Source: JBLNDG01 sp050261415
GTDB lineage: Bacteria > Bacillota > Clostridia > Lutisporales > Lutisporaceae
Assembly: GCA_050261415.1 (NCBI GenBank)
Contig: JBLNDG010000116.1
Span: 1 to 13,647, forward strand
Length of the DNA stretch: 13,647 bases
Direction of reading: 5' to 3'
The notes under the pieces were generated by a model. The model did no database searches. It was not told the origin of the DNA and was given only the letters and a program-made list of their open reading frames with translations. A program made the translations under genes and the position numbers. Shown piece by piece: positions 1 to 7,000 of the stretch; positions within the stretch are counted from its first letter, which is position 1, and every line of letters starts with the position of its first letter.

Positions 1-614
1 CTGTATGTATTTATGATATATCCAAGGGTAGTTATGAGGAAATATTTGCCCTGACAAACGATGAACATATTTTTGGCGGTATGGCATGGAGCGGTAATGA
101 GAACAAAATTGCATTCACCGGGGTCAAAATTGAGGATGAGAATTCCCCGGACTGGTACATGAAGCTTAACTACAGCTCGGTTTATATTGTTGAAGTGAAG
201 GATAAAAAGGCAAAGAGGGTGGAAACTAACGTAGACGCCAGTGATGGAGCCATGATAGAACTGGGGAACTTGAAATTTACCAAAGAAGGAGGACTTCTCT
301 GCTATACTGTCGGAAACTATGAAAAAAGCAAGCTGTATGTGCTTAATACCGGTTCCCTTAAGACAAAAGCCTTTGAGAATGCAGAATACCTGCACTGGAT
401 AGACAATGAAAACTATGGAATAACTGCAGGTAAAAACTCAATATATTTTAGTGTAAATAACAGCATTTTAAGAATAGATGAGAAGCTTGAAGAAAGTGTA
501 AAATATACATCGAAAACCAGACTTGACGACTTTTTCCTGTCCAGGGACGGCAATGGGATGCTTCTTTTTGAAGAACAGGGAGATGGATATGTAGCAAGAT
601 ATATAGGGAAATAA
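1..614 (+). CDS. Beta-propeller-like (WD40/TolB-like) protein, C-terminal part only
   Basis: The reading frame is open to the left edge, so the start lies outside the window and about 203 residues are visible; the ATG at 81 is internal. The translation holds recurring short beta-strand patterns typical of propeller blades, such as a W-S-x-x-x-x-K-I-A-F turn near the start of the visible part, then alternating hydrophobic strands with polar turns (for example LYVLNTG and LHWIDNENYGI). No catalytic motif or membrane segment is visible in this part. It ends with TAA at 612-614, 40 bases before the next ATG and with no terminator between, so it is probably co-transcribed with the phosphorylase-like gene. 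The propeller call is inferred from strand periodicity. The exact family, and whether the protein is exported, cannot be judged without the N-terminus. Confidence 0.6.
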   Translation, partial: VCIYDISKGSYEEIFALTNDEHIFGGMAWSGNENKIAFTGVKIEDENSPDWYMKLNYSSVYIVEVKDKKAKRVETNVDASDGAMIELGNLKFTKEGGLLCYTVGNYEKSKLYVLNTGSLKTKAFENAEYLHWIDNENYGITAGKNSIYFSVNNSILRIDEKLEESVKYTSKTRLDDFFLSRDGNGMLLFEEQGDGYVARYIGK

Positions 615-654
615 GCTTAGAAGCTGATTGAACTGTCTGTTGGGGGTATTTATA

Positions 655-1431
655 ATGTATGATAAGGTTACAAAAGAAACAATGGTCAGAACTCATTTCG
701 GGTGTGAAGTTGAGGATATAGCAAAAACTGTCATGTTGACACCGATATGGAACCTTGAAGGTTTTAAGGCTGCAGCCGATGAAACAATAAAGGAATTTTC
801 CGGCTGGTACAAAGGAGCTACCCTGCTGTATAAGAAGCGCAGCGTAACTGTAATCAGCAGCGGTATCGGCTCACCCATGTCGGGGGACTGCGCACTCGCA
901 TTAAGCTATACAGACAGTGAATATGTTATTTTTTCAGGGTCTGCCGGAGCAGTAAATCCCGAGTATAATATAGGTGATCTGCTGGCTGTTGACCAAGCTG
1001 TTATTGGGGAAGGTTTTTCAAGGTATCATAGGGATGGTATAAACAAAGACTGTTTTGGCGAAAGGGTCGAAGGAGACAGGGCTTTAGCAGCCGCTCTGCT
1101 GGAGACTGGAAAAAAATACGCAGTGCAGTATGGGACAAAGTGCTACAAAGGACAGATTTTTTCCATAGATTCAATTTTGGGGGAAACAAAGGAAACCTTT
1201 GATTATATTTTGAGCAGAGGTTGTGACGCAGTGGAGATGGAAGTGTCGGCAGTGCTTACCGCATGCAAAAAGGCTGAAAAGAAAGCTGCTGCCTTTATAA
1301 TAATAAGCGATCTTCCACTCAAATACAGGAGCCTTTTTGAAGGAATAACAGAAACCGATGTACAAAGATACAACAGTATAAAGAGCAAGTTGCCCGAGAT
1401 TATTCTTGAAGCAGCAGTTAAAAGCTTTTAA
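655..1431 (+). CDS. Nucleoside phosphorylase-superfamily protein (PNP/UDP family)
   Basis: A protein of 258 residues, the usual size for the PNP/uridine phosphorylase superfamily, whose members cleave nucleosides with phosphate to give a free base and ribose-1-phosphate. Visible family signatures are the glycine-rich phosphate-site segment GIGSPMSGD (about residues 70-78), GSAGAV (95-100) in the central sheet, the nucleoside-binding VEMEVSAV (193-200, the family's E-M-E motif), and ISDLP (217-221), whose Asp is at the position of the base-contacting Asp. The start is set at ATG 655 because TGGGGGT at 641-647 is well spaced for it; the frame also opens at TTG 628, which would put that site inside the gene. 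It lies 18 bases before the FAH gene, suggesting an operon. Whether the substrate is uridine, a purine nucleoside or something else cannot be told from sequence. Confidence 0.8.
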   Translation: MYDKVTKETMVRTHFGCEVEDIAKTVMLTPIWNLEGFKAAADETIKEFSGWYKGATLLYKKRSVTVISSGIGSPMSGDCALALSYTDSEYVIFSGSAGAVNPEYNIGDLLAVDQAVIGEGFSRYHRDGINKDCFGERVEGDRALAAALLETGKKYAVQYGTKCYKGQIFSIDSILGETKETFDYILSRGCDAVEMEVSAVLTACKKAEKKAAAFIIISDLPLKYRSLFEGITETDVQRYNSIKSKLPEIILEAAVKSF

Positions 1432-1449
1432 AATATGGAGGTGTTTTGA

Positions 1450-2202
1450 ATGAAATATGTAAGGTATGGAAAAAACGGAGCAGTCAGCTATGGTGTAATT
1501 GAAGGCAATATTGTACGTCGTATTGATGGAGACATCTTCAAGGAACACAAAATTACCGAAGAAAGATTCCCCTTGGAAGCAGTAAAGCTGTTGGCTCCCT
1601 GCCAGCCTTCCAAGATAGTTGCGGTTGGTATAAACTATAGGGATCATGCTACAGAGATGGAGCATACCCTGCCTGAAGATCCTATAATTTTTATTAAGCC
1701 TGCAACTGCGGTGATAGGACCGGAGGATAAAGTAATCAGGCCTGCCATGTCTGAAAGGGTCGACTATGAAGCGGAGCTTGGTTTGGTCATAGGCAAAACT
1801 GTAAGAAATGTTGAACCTGGTGATGCATTAAAATATGTATTCGGAGCAACCTGCCTAAATGATGTGACAGCAAGAGACCTGCAGACAAAGGATGGGCAGT
1901 GGACTCGCGCCAAGTCTTTCGATACCTTTGCACCGATAGGCCCGTGCATAGTAACAGACGTAGATTATAATAACATAAATATCGAGCTTGCTTTGAATGG
2001 TGAGATAAAGCAAAAATCCAACACATCTTATTTCATTACGAACGCGCAGAAAATAGTCAGCTATATTTCCAAAGTAATGACACTGAATCCCGGTGATGTT
2101 ATTGCTACAGGAACACCTTCGGGAGTTGGACCGATGTCCGGGGGGGATGTAGTGGAAGTAAGGCTGGAGGGTATAGGAATTCTTAGAAATTATATAGTAT
2201 GA
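1450..2202 (+). CDS. Fumarylacetoacetate hydrolase (FAH) family protein
   Basis: A 250-residue protein with a short N-terminal region (about 1-50) and a full FAH catalytic domain. The metal-binding set is present: Glu107 and Glu109 in DYEAELGLVIG and Asp138 in CLNDVTARD. The conserved AVGINYRDHA (58-67) carries the usual Asp-His pair, and GDVIATGTPSGVG (215-227) is the typical C-terminal signature. Members are Mg-dependent hydrolases, decarboxylases or isomerases acting on beta-diketo or 2-keto acids, for example acylpyruvases, oxaloacetate decarboxylases and homoprotocatechuate-pathway isomerases. With no aromatic-degradation genes nearby, a housekeeping acylpyruvase or oxaloacetate-tautomer/decarboxylase role seems likelier, but this is inference. 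The start is firm: TGGAGGTG at 1436-1443 is six bases before the ATG. The gene ends just before a strong terminator and closes the operon. Confidence 0.9.
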   Translation: MKYVRYGKNGAVSYGVIEGNIVRRIDGDIFKEHKITEERFPLEAVKLLAPCQPSKIVAVGINYRDHATEMEHTLPEDPIIFIKPATAVIGPEDKVIRPAMSERVDYEAELGLVIGKTVRNVEPGDALKYVFGATCLNDVTARDLQTKDGQWTRAKSFDTFAPIGPCIVTDVDYNNINIELALNGEIKQKSNTSYFITNAQKIVSYISKVMTLNPGDVIATGTPSGVGPMSGGDVVEVRLEGIGILRNYIV

Positions 2203-2210
2203 TGATATGT

Positions 2211-2265
2211 AAAAGTAAGAAGTGCCATAAATGCAGCACTTCTTACTTTTTATTATTATTATTTT
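2211..2265 (+). terminator. Rho-independent terminator of the phosphorylase-FAH operon
   Basis: Perfect 15-bp stem: 2211-2225 pairs with 2236-2250 around a 10-base loop, followed by a T-rich tail (2246-2265). It begins 8 bases after the FAH stop. The stem is itself A-rich then T-rich, so it may work on both strands, but no minus-strand gene approaches from the right. Confidence 0.93.
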
Positions 2266-2280
2266 AATCTGTCTGAAAAT

Positions 2281-2342
2281 TGAAAACGTTTGTACGTAAT
2301 ACGTGTACAAAGCATAAAAAATGTATCTAAATTTTGTGCAAA
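2281..2342 (+). promoter_or_regulatory. Operator-like dyads upstream of tdh, including a cre-like site
   Basis: Three overlapping or adjacent symmetric elements lie in the otherwise AT-rich leader. A cre-like 14-mer at 2281-2294 (TGAAAACGTTTGTA) has an intact AAACGTTT core but deviates from the CcpA consensus near its 3' end. A dyad TTTGTAC-N9-GTACAAA spans 2289-2311. A shorter palindrome TTTGTGCAAA lies at 2333-2342. All are upstream of the -10 at 2370. Carbon-source or amino-acid control of threonine breakdown would make sense, but the regulator is unknown and the sites are inferred from symmetry alone. Confidence 0.35.
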
Positions 2343-2366
2343 TCTATTTTTTATTATAATAATTGG

Positions 2367-2375
2367 TGGTATAAT
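2367..2375 (+). promoter_or_regulatory. Extended -10 promoter for tdh-kbl
   Basis: TGgTATAAT is a perfect -10 hexamer (2370-2375) with the TGn extension. The -35 region 17 bases upstream is only a T-run, as expected of an extended -10 promoter. Transcription would start near 2382, leaving a leader of about 45 bases, too short for a typical riboswitch. Confidence 0.65.
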
Positions 2376-2425
2376 ACTAAATGAATATTACTGGTTTTAC
2401 CATATTATATTAGGGAGGGTTCCTT

Positions 2426-3379
2426 ATGAAGAAAATATTAATCACCGGAGCGCTGGGGCAGATTGGAACAGAACTTACAATGTACCTTAGAGGTCAATAC
2501 GGGAATGATAATGTAATCATAAGTGACATAAGCAAACGCGGTGATGAAAGTCTTTTTGAATCAGGCCCGTTTGAAATACTCAATGTAAATGACGCAGATA
2601 AGCTTATGGAGATATGCAAAAAGTACAATATAAATCAGATAATCCACCTTGCCGCACTTCTTTCTGCAAATGCTGAAAAGAATCCACAGCTGGCTTACAA
2701 TATTAATATGAACGGAACATATAATGTTCTTGAGGTCGCAAGAGAACTTGGAATAGCAGTATTTACACCCAGTTCAATTGCTGCCTTCGGCCCAAGCACA
2801 CCTGCCGATAAGACGCCGCAGGATACTATACAGAGACCGACAACAATGTATGGGGTTACCAAGGTTGCGGGCGAACTTCTCTGTGATTATTACCACAAAA
2901 GGTTTGGGGTAGATACAAGAGGGGTAAGATTCCCCGGACTGATTTCCTATGCTGCACTTCCGGGCGGAGGAACAACAGATTATGCAGTGCATATTTTTTA
3001 TGAAGCAATAAAGAATAAGAAGTATGCATCCTATATAGCAGCAGGAACATATATGGACATGATGTACATGCCGGATGCTCTGAAGGCAATTCATGACCTT
3101 ATGGAGGCAAACCCAGACAAGCTGGAGCACAGGAATGCATTTAATATAACAGCAATGAGCTTTGATCCTGAAATGCTGGCAGCAGAAATAAGAAAGCATA
3201 TACCTGGATTTGAACTCACTTATGAAGTGGATCCGGTAAGACAGGCGATAGCGGACAGCTGGCCAAATACCCTTGATGACAGCTCTGCAAGAAAGGAATG
3301 GGGCTGGAACCCTAAATATGATCTTGCGGTAATGACAAAAGACATGTTGGAGAAATTAACTGTAAAATTAAATAAATAA
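2426..3379 (+). CDS. tdh: L-threonine 3-dehydrogenase, short-chain (epimerase-like) type
   Basis: A 317-residue NAD-dependent SDR/epimerase-family enzyme that oxidises L-threonine to 2-amino-3-ketobutyrate. The N-terminal Rossmann motif is GALGQIG (8-14), followed by the acidic end of strand 2 (ISDIS, 32-36), IIHLAALLS (72-80), the catalytic Ser region TPSSIAAFGP (114-123), and Tyr142/Lys146 in YGVTK. The C-terminal half matches the threonine-binding lobe of this TDH class (VRFPGLISY; GGTTDYAVHIFYEAI region; MYMPDALKAI) and separates it from sugar epimerases. It is unrelated to the zinc-dependent medium-chain E. coli Tdh. The start is supported by AGGGAGG at 2412-2418, seven bases upstream. 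It is 19 bases from kbl, the enzyme that uses its unstable product, which confirms the role. Confidence 0.93.
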   Translation: MKKILITGALGQIGTELTMYLRGQYGNDNVIISDISKRGDESLFESGPFEILNVNDADKLMEICKKYNINQIIHLAALLSANAEKNPQLAYNINMNGTYNVLEVARELGIAVFTPSSIAAFGPSTPADKTPQDTIQRPTTMYGVTKVAGELLCDYYHKRFGVDTRGVRFPGLISYAALPGGGTTDYAVHIFYEAIKNKKYASYIAAGTYMDMMYMPDALKAIHDLMEANPDKLEHRNAFNITAMSFDPEMLAAEIRKHIPGFELTYEVDPVRQAIADSWPNTLDDSSARKEWGWNPKYDLAVMTKDMLEKLTVKLNK

Positions 3380-3398
3380 TATTAAGGGAGGTATATAC

Positions 3399-4586
3399 AT
3401 GGGACTTCATGATCTCGATTTTATTACCGAGAGGCTGAACGAACTCAAGGAGCAGGGAGTATACAGAAAGCTGCCTGTACTTGAAGGCCCATCCGGTGCA
3501 AGATGTATTATCAATGGGAAAAATGTCATAAACCTTTCTTCCAATAACTACCTGGGTCTGGCTAACCATCCGAGGTTAAAGGAAGCAGGGAAGAAGGCCA
3601 TTGACAAATGGGGCATGGGTGCCGGAGCAGTCAGGACCATTATAGGCACAATGTCAATCCATGAGGAACTGGAAGAGAAGCTGGCAAAGTTTAAGCATGT
3701 AGAAGCTGTTCTTGTTTTCCAATCCGGTTTTACTGCTAATGCAGGCGCTATTCCTGCTATTGTTGACAAAGGCGACATTATTATTAGCGATGAGCTGAAC
3801 CATGCTTCAATTATTGACGGATGCAGATTAAGCAGGGCTGATATCGTAAGATACAAGCACAGTGATATGAAAGACCTTGAGAGGGTTATAAATGAAGTAA
3901 AGGATAACTATAATATAAAGCTTATTATTACGGACGGAGTATTCAGCATGGACGGAGATATAGCAAAGCTCCCGGAAATTGTTGAACTTGCAGAAAAATA
4001 CGGATGCCTTACATATGTTGATGATGCTCATTCAAGCGGGGTTTTGGGAAGCAACGGACAGGGTTCTGCCCATCATTTCGGATTGAGCGACAGGATAGAT
4101 GTACAGATAGGCACCTTGTCAAAGGCTATCGGAGTTGTGGGCGGTTATGTGGCAGGCAGAAAAAATCTTATTGATTGGCTGAACCACAGGGGAAGACCAT
4201 TCCTGTTCAGCACTGCAGCACCTCCGGCAGTAGCAGCCGCTTGCATTGAAGCTATAAACATATTATCAGAAAGCACTCAGCTTACAGACACATTATGGGA
4301 TAATGCAAAGTACTTCAAGAAACGCCTTAACGAGCTCGGTTTCAATACAGGGAAAAGCGAAACTCCAATCACACCTGTTATAACAGGGGATGACAGAACT
4401 GCAGTTGCCTTAAGCAAGAGACTTTTTGAAGAAGGCGTGTTTGCTCAGAGCATTGTATATCCTACAGTTGCGAAGGGCGGAGCCAGAGTAAGGACGATTG
4501 TTACTGCAGCACATACAAAGGCCGATCTGGATGAAGCTGTTGCTGCATTTGAAAAGGTAGGAAAAGAGTTAGGCTTAATAAAATAA
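3399..4586 (+). CDS. kbl: Glycine C-acetyltransferase (2-amino-3-ketobutyrate CoA ligase)
   Basis: A 395-residue PLP-dependent alpha-oxoamine synthase that cleaves 2-amino-3-ketobutyrate with CoA to glycine and acetyl-CoA. The fold-type I landmarks are all present: NYLGLANHPRL (50-60), GAGAVRTIIGT (75-84), FQSGFTANAG (107-116), DELNHASIIDG (131-141), TDGVFSMDGD (178-187), VDDAHSSGVLG (207-217) with Asp208 and His211 at the cofactor, and GTLSKAIG (238-245) with Lys242 as the Schiff-base lysine. Length is normal. AAGGGAGGT at 3384-3392 is six bases before the ATG. The family also includes BioF and serine palmitoyltransferase, but pairing with tdh points to Kbl; some clostridial members may accept other acyl-CoAs. 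It is the last gene of the operon. Confidence 0.92.
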   Translation: MGLHDLDFITERLNELKEQGVYRKLPVLEGPSGARCIINGKNVINLSSNNYLGLANHPRLKEAGKKAIDKWGMGAGAVRTIIGTMSIHEELEEKLAKFKHVEAVLVFQSGFTANAGAIPAIVDKGDIIISDELNHASIIDGCRLSRADIVRYKHSDMKDLERVINEVKDNYNIKLIITDGVFSMDGDIAKLPEIVELAEKYGCLTYVDDAHSSGVLGSNGQGSAHHFGLSDRIDVQIGTLSKAIGVVGGYVAGRKNLIDWLNHRGRPFLFSTAAPPAVAAACIEAINILSESTQLTDTLWDNAKYFKKRLNELGFNTGKSETPITPVITGDDRTAVALSKRLFEEGVFAQSIVYPTVAKGGARVRTIVTAAHTKADLDEAVAAFEKVGKELGLIK

Positions 4587-4605
4587 ATAGAAGCATGTAA
4601 ACTAA

Positions 4606-4666
4606 AGCAGCCATGTATAGCTAGGTATTAAGTTCAATACCAAGCTATACATGGCTGCTCTTTTTT
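4606..4666 (+). terminator. Rho-independent terminator of tdh-kbl
   Basis: A very long hairpin: the 17-bp perfect outer stem 4606-4622 with 4643-4659, then after one A/A mismatch an inner 6-bp stem 4624-4629 with 4636-4641, closed by a 6-base loop and followed by a run of six T (4661-4666). It starts 20 bases after the kbl stop. It is unusually long and stable for a simple terminator. Confidence 0.95.
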
Positions 4667-4712
4667 ACGTCCCATCCTGAAACATTTGCCATGGGTAATT
4701 CGTCAAGATAGA

Positions 4713-4721
4713 TGATATAAT
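4713..4721 (+). promoter_or_regulatory. Extended -10 promoter for the GH18 gene
   Basis: TGaTATAAT, a perfect -10 (4716-4721) with TGn extension, 22 bases before the gene's start region. No good -35 hexamer is found at the usual spacing. It does not match sporulation sigma E/K-type -10 boxes that I can recognise, so vegetative transcription is suggested. Confidence 0.55.
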
Positions 4722-4743
4722 TAAGAAAAGCTGTACAGGGGGT

Positions 4744-6474
4744 ATGAATTTGAAGAGATATGCGCTTGTCATCGCAGCAGCGTTTATAGTTGCCTTGGCT
4801 GCCGTTATAACTATTTTCCCTAATTATTGGACAACCACTCTTTACGACCCTGCAAAAACACACCTTGTTGTTGAAGGGGACATAGTAGATGAAAATGAAC
4901 CTCCCATTATAGAAAATGGAGAAGTCCTGCTCCCATACGAGACTGTAAAAAAATATATTGATCCCAAGGTATATTGGGACAAGAAGGTCGGCAAGGTAGT
5001 TTTCACGACGAAAGACAAAGTGGTAATAATGAAGACGGACAAGCTTTCTGCCATGGTAAACGCAAAGCCTGTGGACTTGAACATTCCGGTCAGGCTGGTT
5101 GATGGTACACCCTATATACCGGTTGAATTCACGTCTGATTTGTTTGGCATAGAACTTAAATGGGTTAAAGAAAATAATGTAGTCATACTGGATTACAAAA
5201 AAAGCAGGGTTCAGATTGCTGAACCAATAGCAGAAAATTTAAGGCTTAGGTTAAAACCGTCAAGATTTTCTCCGGTCTTGAAAAGCGGTATAAACCCAAA
5301 TGATAAATTCAGGGTGTTCGGAGAAAATGAAAAGTGGTACAAGGTTAGGACGGATGAGGGTTTGATTGGCTACTTGGAGAAGAAACAGTTGAAAACCAGC
5401 ATTTTAAGCCCCGGAGCAAAAACCGAAGAGCCAAGTCCAAGCTCTGCATGGAAGCCGGAAAAGGGCAAAGTGAACCTTGTATGGGAATATGTCGGGAGTA
5501 AAAACCCAAACACCGCAAATATTAAGAAGATGGAAGGACTGGATGTAGTATCGCCGACCTGGTTCAATATAGTGGACAAGCAAGGAACTGTTGCAAATAA
5601 AGCAGATTCCTCCTACGTTGCATGGGCTCACGGAAATGGATACAAGGTATGGGCACTAGTAGGCAATGGGTCTGATAAGGATATAACCCATGCTTTTCTT
5701 AACAATACCGACACAAGGGAAAAGATAGTGCAGCAGCTGCTTATTTATGCAAAGCTGTACAAGCTTGACGGGATAAATATAGATTTTGAAAATATTTACG
5801 GGAAAGACAGGGATATGCTGACGCAATTCATGAGAGAAATGGCTCCGCTCTTAAGGGAGCAGGGTATGGTGGTTTCCATGGATGTGACCTTCAGGTCCTC
5901 CAGTGATACCTGGTCAAAGTGCTATGACAGGAAAGCCTTGGCTGAAGTTGTTGACTATATGGCAGTTATGGCTTATGACCAGAACGGTACCTTCAGCACA
6001 GAACCGGGTTCGGTAGCACAGTATAACTGGGTAGAAGGCGGGCTTGTGAGAATACTTGAAGAAGTGCCGGAAGATAAGCTCTTATTGGGGCTTCCGTTCT
6101 ATGCAAGAGAGTGGAAGGAAGAAAAAGTAGACGGAAAAATAAAAGTAACTTCAAAGGCTCTTTCGATGGATGCGGTAAATAAAATAATTGCGGAAAAGAA
6201 ACCTGTTGTCACCTGGGATGAAGAAAGCGGGCAGTTTTATACGGAATTTAAAGAAGGGAAAGCCACGTATAAGATATGGATTGAAAACAAGGATTCCATC
6301 AACCTGAAATCCTCCCTTGTCCACAAGTACAAACTGGCGGGAGCAGCGTCCTGGCGGAGAGGCTTTGAGACAGAAGATGTATGGAAGGTTCTCGCAGACA
6401 CCTTGAAGGTGAAGCAGGACTATACACAGTGGACAAGTGCGAACAGCTTTGAGAACATGAAGGCAGCGCATTGA
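4744..6474 (+). CDS. Exported GH18-family glycosidase with copper-amine-oxidase-like N-domain and SH3 domain
   Basis: A 576-residue protein. Residues 1-25 form a basic start plus a long hydrophobic stretch (signal peptide or N-terminal anchor). About 55-150 is a copper-amine-oxidase N-domain-like module with two repeated beta lobes, about 160-215 an SH3-type wall-binding domain, 225-240 a Pro/Ser-rich linker, and 243-555 a GH18 barrel. The catalytic strand reads DGINIDFE (342-349), with Glu349 as acid; the family's second Asp is Asn345, a change common in SleL/YaaH/YdhD-type spore and cortex enzymes. MAYDQ (409-413) and AASWRRG (534-540) are other barrel landmarks. A role in peptidoglycan (N-acetylglucosaminidase) cleavage outside the membrane is inferred. 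Start: the G-rich AGGGGG at 4737-4742 is only one base from ATG 4744 but seven from the in-frame TTG at 4750, so TTG may be the true start. Numbers here count from ATG 4744. Confidence 0.88.
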   Translation: MNLKRYALVIAAAFIVALAAVITIFPNYWTTTLYDPAKTHLVVEGDIVDENEPPIIENGEVLLPYETVKKYIDPKVYWDKKVGKVVFTTKDKVVIMKTDKLSAMVNAKPVDLNIPVRLVDGTPYIPVEFTSDLFGIELKWVKENNVVILDYKKSRVQIAEPIAENLRLRLKPSRFSPVLKSGINPNDKFRVFGENEKWYKVRTDEGLIGYLEKKQLKTSILSPGAKTEEPSPSSAWKPEKGKVNLVWEYVGSKNPNTANIKKMEGLDVVSPTWFNIVDKQGTVANKADSSYVAWAHGNGYKVWALVGNGSDKDITHAFLNNTDTREKIVQQLLIYAKLYKLDGINIDFENIYGKDRDMLTQFMREMAPLLREQGMVVSMDVTFRSSSDTWSKCYDRKALAEVVDYMAVMAYDQNGTFSTEPGSVAQYNWVEGGLVRILEEVPEDKLLLGLPFYAREWKEEKVDGKIKVTSKALSMDAVNKIIAEKKPVVTWDEESGQFYTEFKEGKATYKIWIENKDSINLKSSLVHKYKLAGAASWRRGFETEDVWKVLADTLKVKQDYTQWTSANSFENMKAAH

Positions 6475-6547
6475 TTATAGAAAATACGTGCAGGTTTTGG
6501 TATCATAATGTTATAGCAAGAAATTACTGGATTGAAGGCTGATGCTT

Positions 6548-6988
6548 ATGAATAAAGGCAATGAAATAAGAATATCAGTAAGAGAGCTTGTGGAATTCGC
6601 ATACCGCTCCGGCGACCTTGATTCAAGGTTTACCGGAATGAGCAGGGCTCTTGAAGGTGCAAAGCTTCACCGGAAGCTCCAGAGTCTTAACAGTGAGAAA
6701 GCAGTCAATGAGGGGGAACGCTATCAAAAAGAGATAAGCATTTCCTATGGGACTGATTATAAAGGACTATTTTTTCTCATAAGCGGAAGGATTGACGGAA
6801 TAACGGAAAACAGTCTGGGTACTACATTGGATGAAATAAAAACTGTAGAGTGCCCTTTGAATCTTATAGATGAAGAAAGCTACCCCGTGTATTGGGCACA
6901 GGCAAAATGCTATGCATTCATGTATGGAGTTCAAAAAAGGCTGGAAAGTATAAATGTGCAGATAACCTATTACAACATTGATTCCTAG
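6548..6988 (+). CDS. PD-(D/E)XK (RecB/Cas4-like) nuclease domain, N-terminal part of a TAG-interrupted nuclease-helicase
   Basis: About 146 residues ending at TAG 6986-6988. The nuclease core is complete in order: His43 in GAKLHRKLQ, Asp85 in GRIDG, E98-I-K100 in DEIKT, and a RecB-family QxxxY motif (Gln120, Tyr124 in QAKCYAFMY); numbering is from the alternative ATG 6542. ATG 6548 is preferred because GAAGG at 6534-6538 is nine bases from it and only three from 6542. After the TAG the same frame continues straight into the helicase at 7001. Clostridial relatives, from memory, are single proteins of just under 800 residues with this domain in front, and the joined frame here gives 791. This is therefore probably the front of one enzyme cut by a nonsense codon, not an independent small gene. 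A separate nuclease subunit is possible but less likely. Confidence 0.8.
   Translation: MNKGNEIRISVRELVEFAYRSGDLDSRFTGMSRALEGAKLHRKLQSLNSEKAVNEGERYQKEISISYGTDYKGLFFLISGRIDGITENSLGTTLDEIKTVECPLNLIDEESYPVYWAQAKCYAFMYGVQKRLESINVQITYYNIDS
6986..6988 (+). other. In-frame amber codon between nuclease and helicase halves
   Basis: TAG sits in the middle of one continuous frame: ...YYNIDS-stop-DIKVLTQSFDI.... There is no frameshift; 6548 and 7001 are in the same frame. One base change (for example GAG or CAG to TAG) explains it. All the other complete genes in the window, and the visible end of the partial first gene, stop with TAA or TGA, so TAG occurs as an in-frame gene stop only here. Confidence 0.85.
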
Positions 6989-7000
6989 GATATCAAAGTT

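Noticed and set aside
1171..1665. Antisense frame spanning the phosphorylase-FAH junction
   Set aside because: It overlaps two clear genes and their ribosome site on the other strand, and its Phe/Cys/Tyr-rich composition is typical of a shadow frame.
2376..2425. Riboswitch or T-box controlling tdh
   Set aside because: The leader after the -10 is only about 45 bases and shows no specifier or hairpin layout.
2290..2490. Plus-strand frame over the tdh leader and start
   Set aside because: It overlaps the promoter, ribosome site and start of tdh in another frame, and has no ribosome site of its own.
3399..4586. BioF (8-amino-7-oxononanoate synthase)
   Set aside because: The family is shared, but the immediate tdh neighbour and lack of biotin genes favour Kbl.
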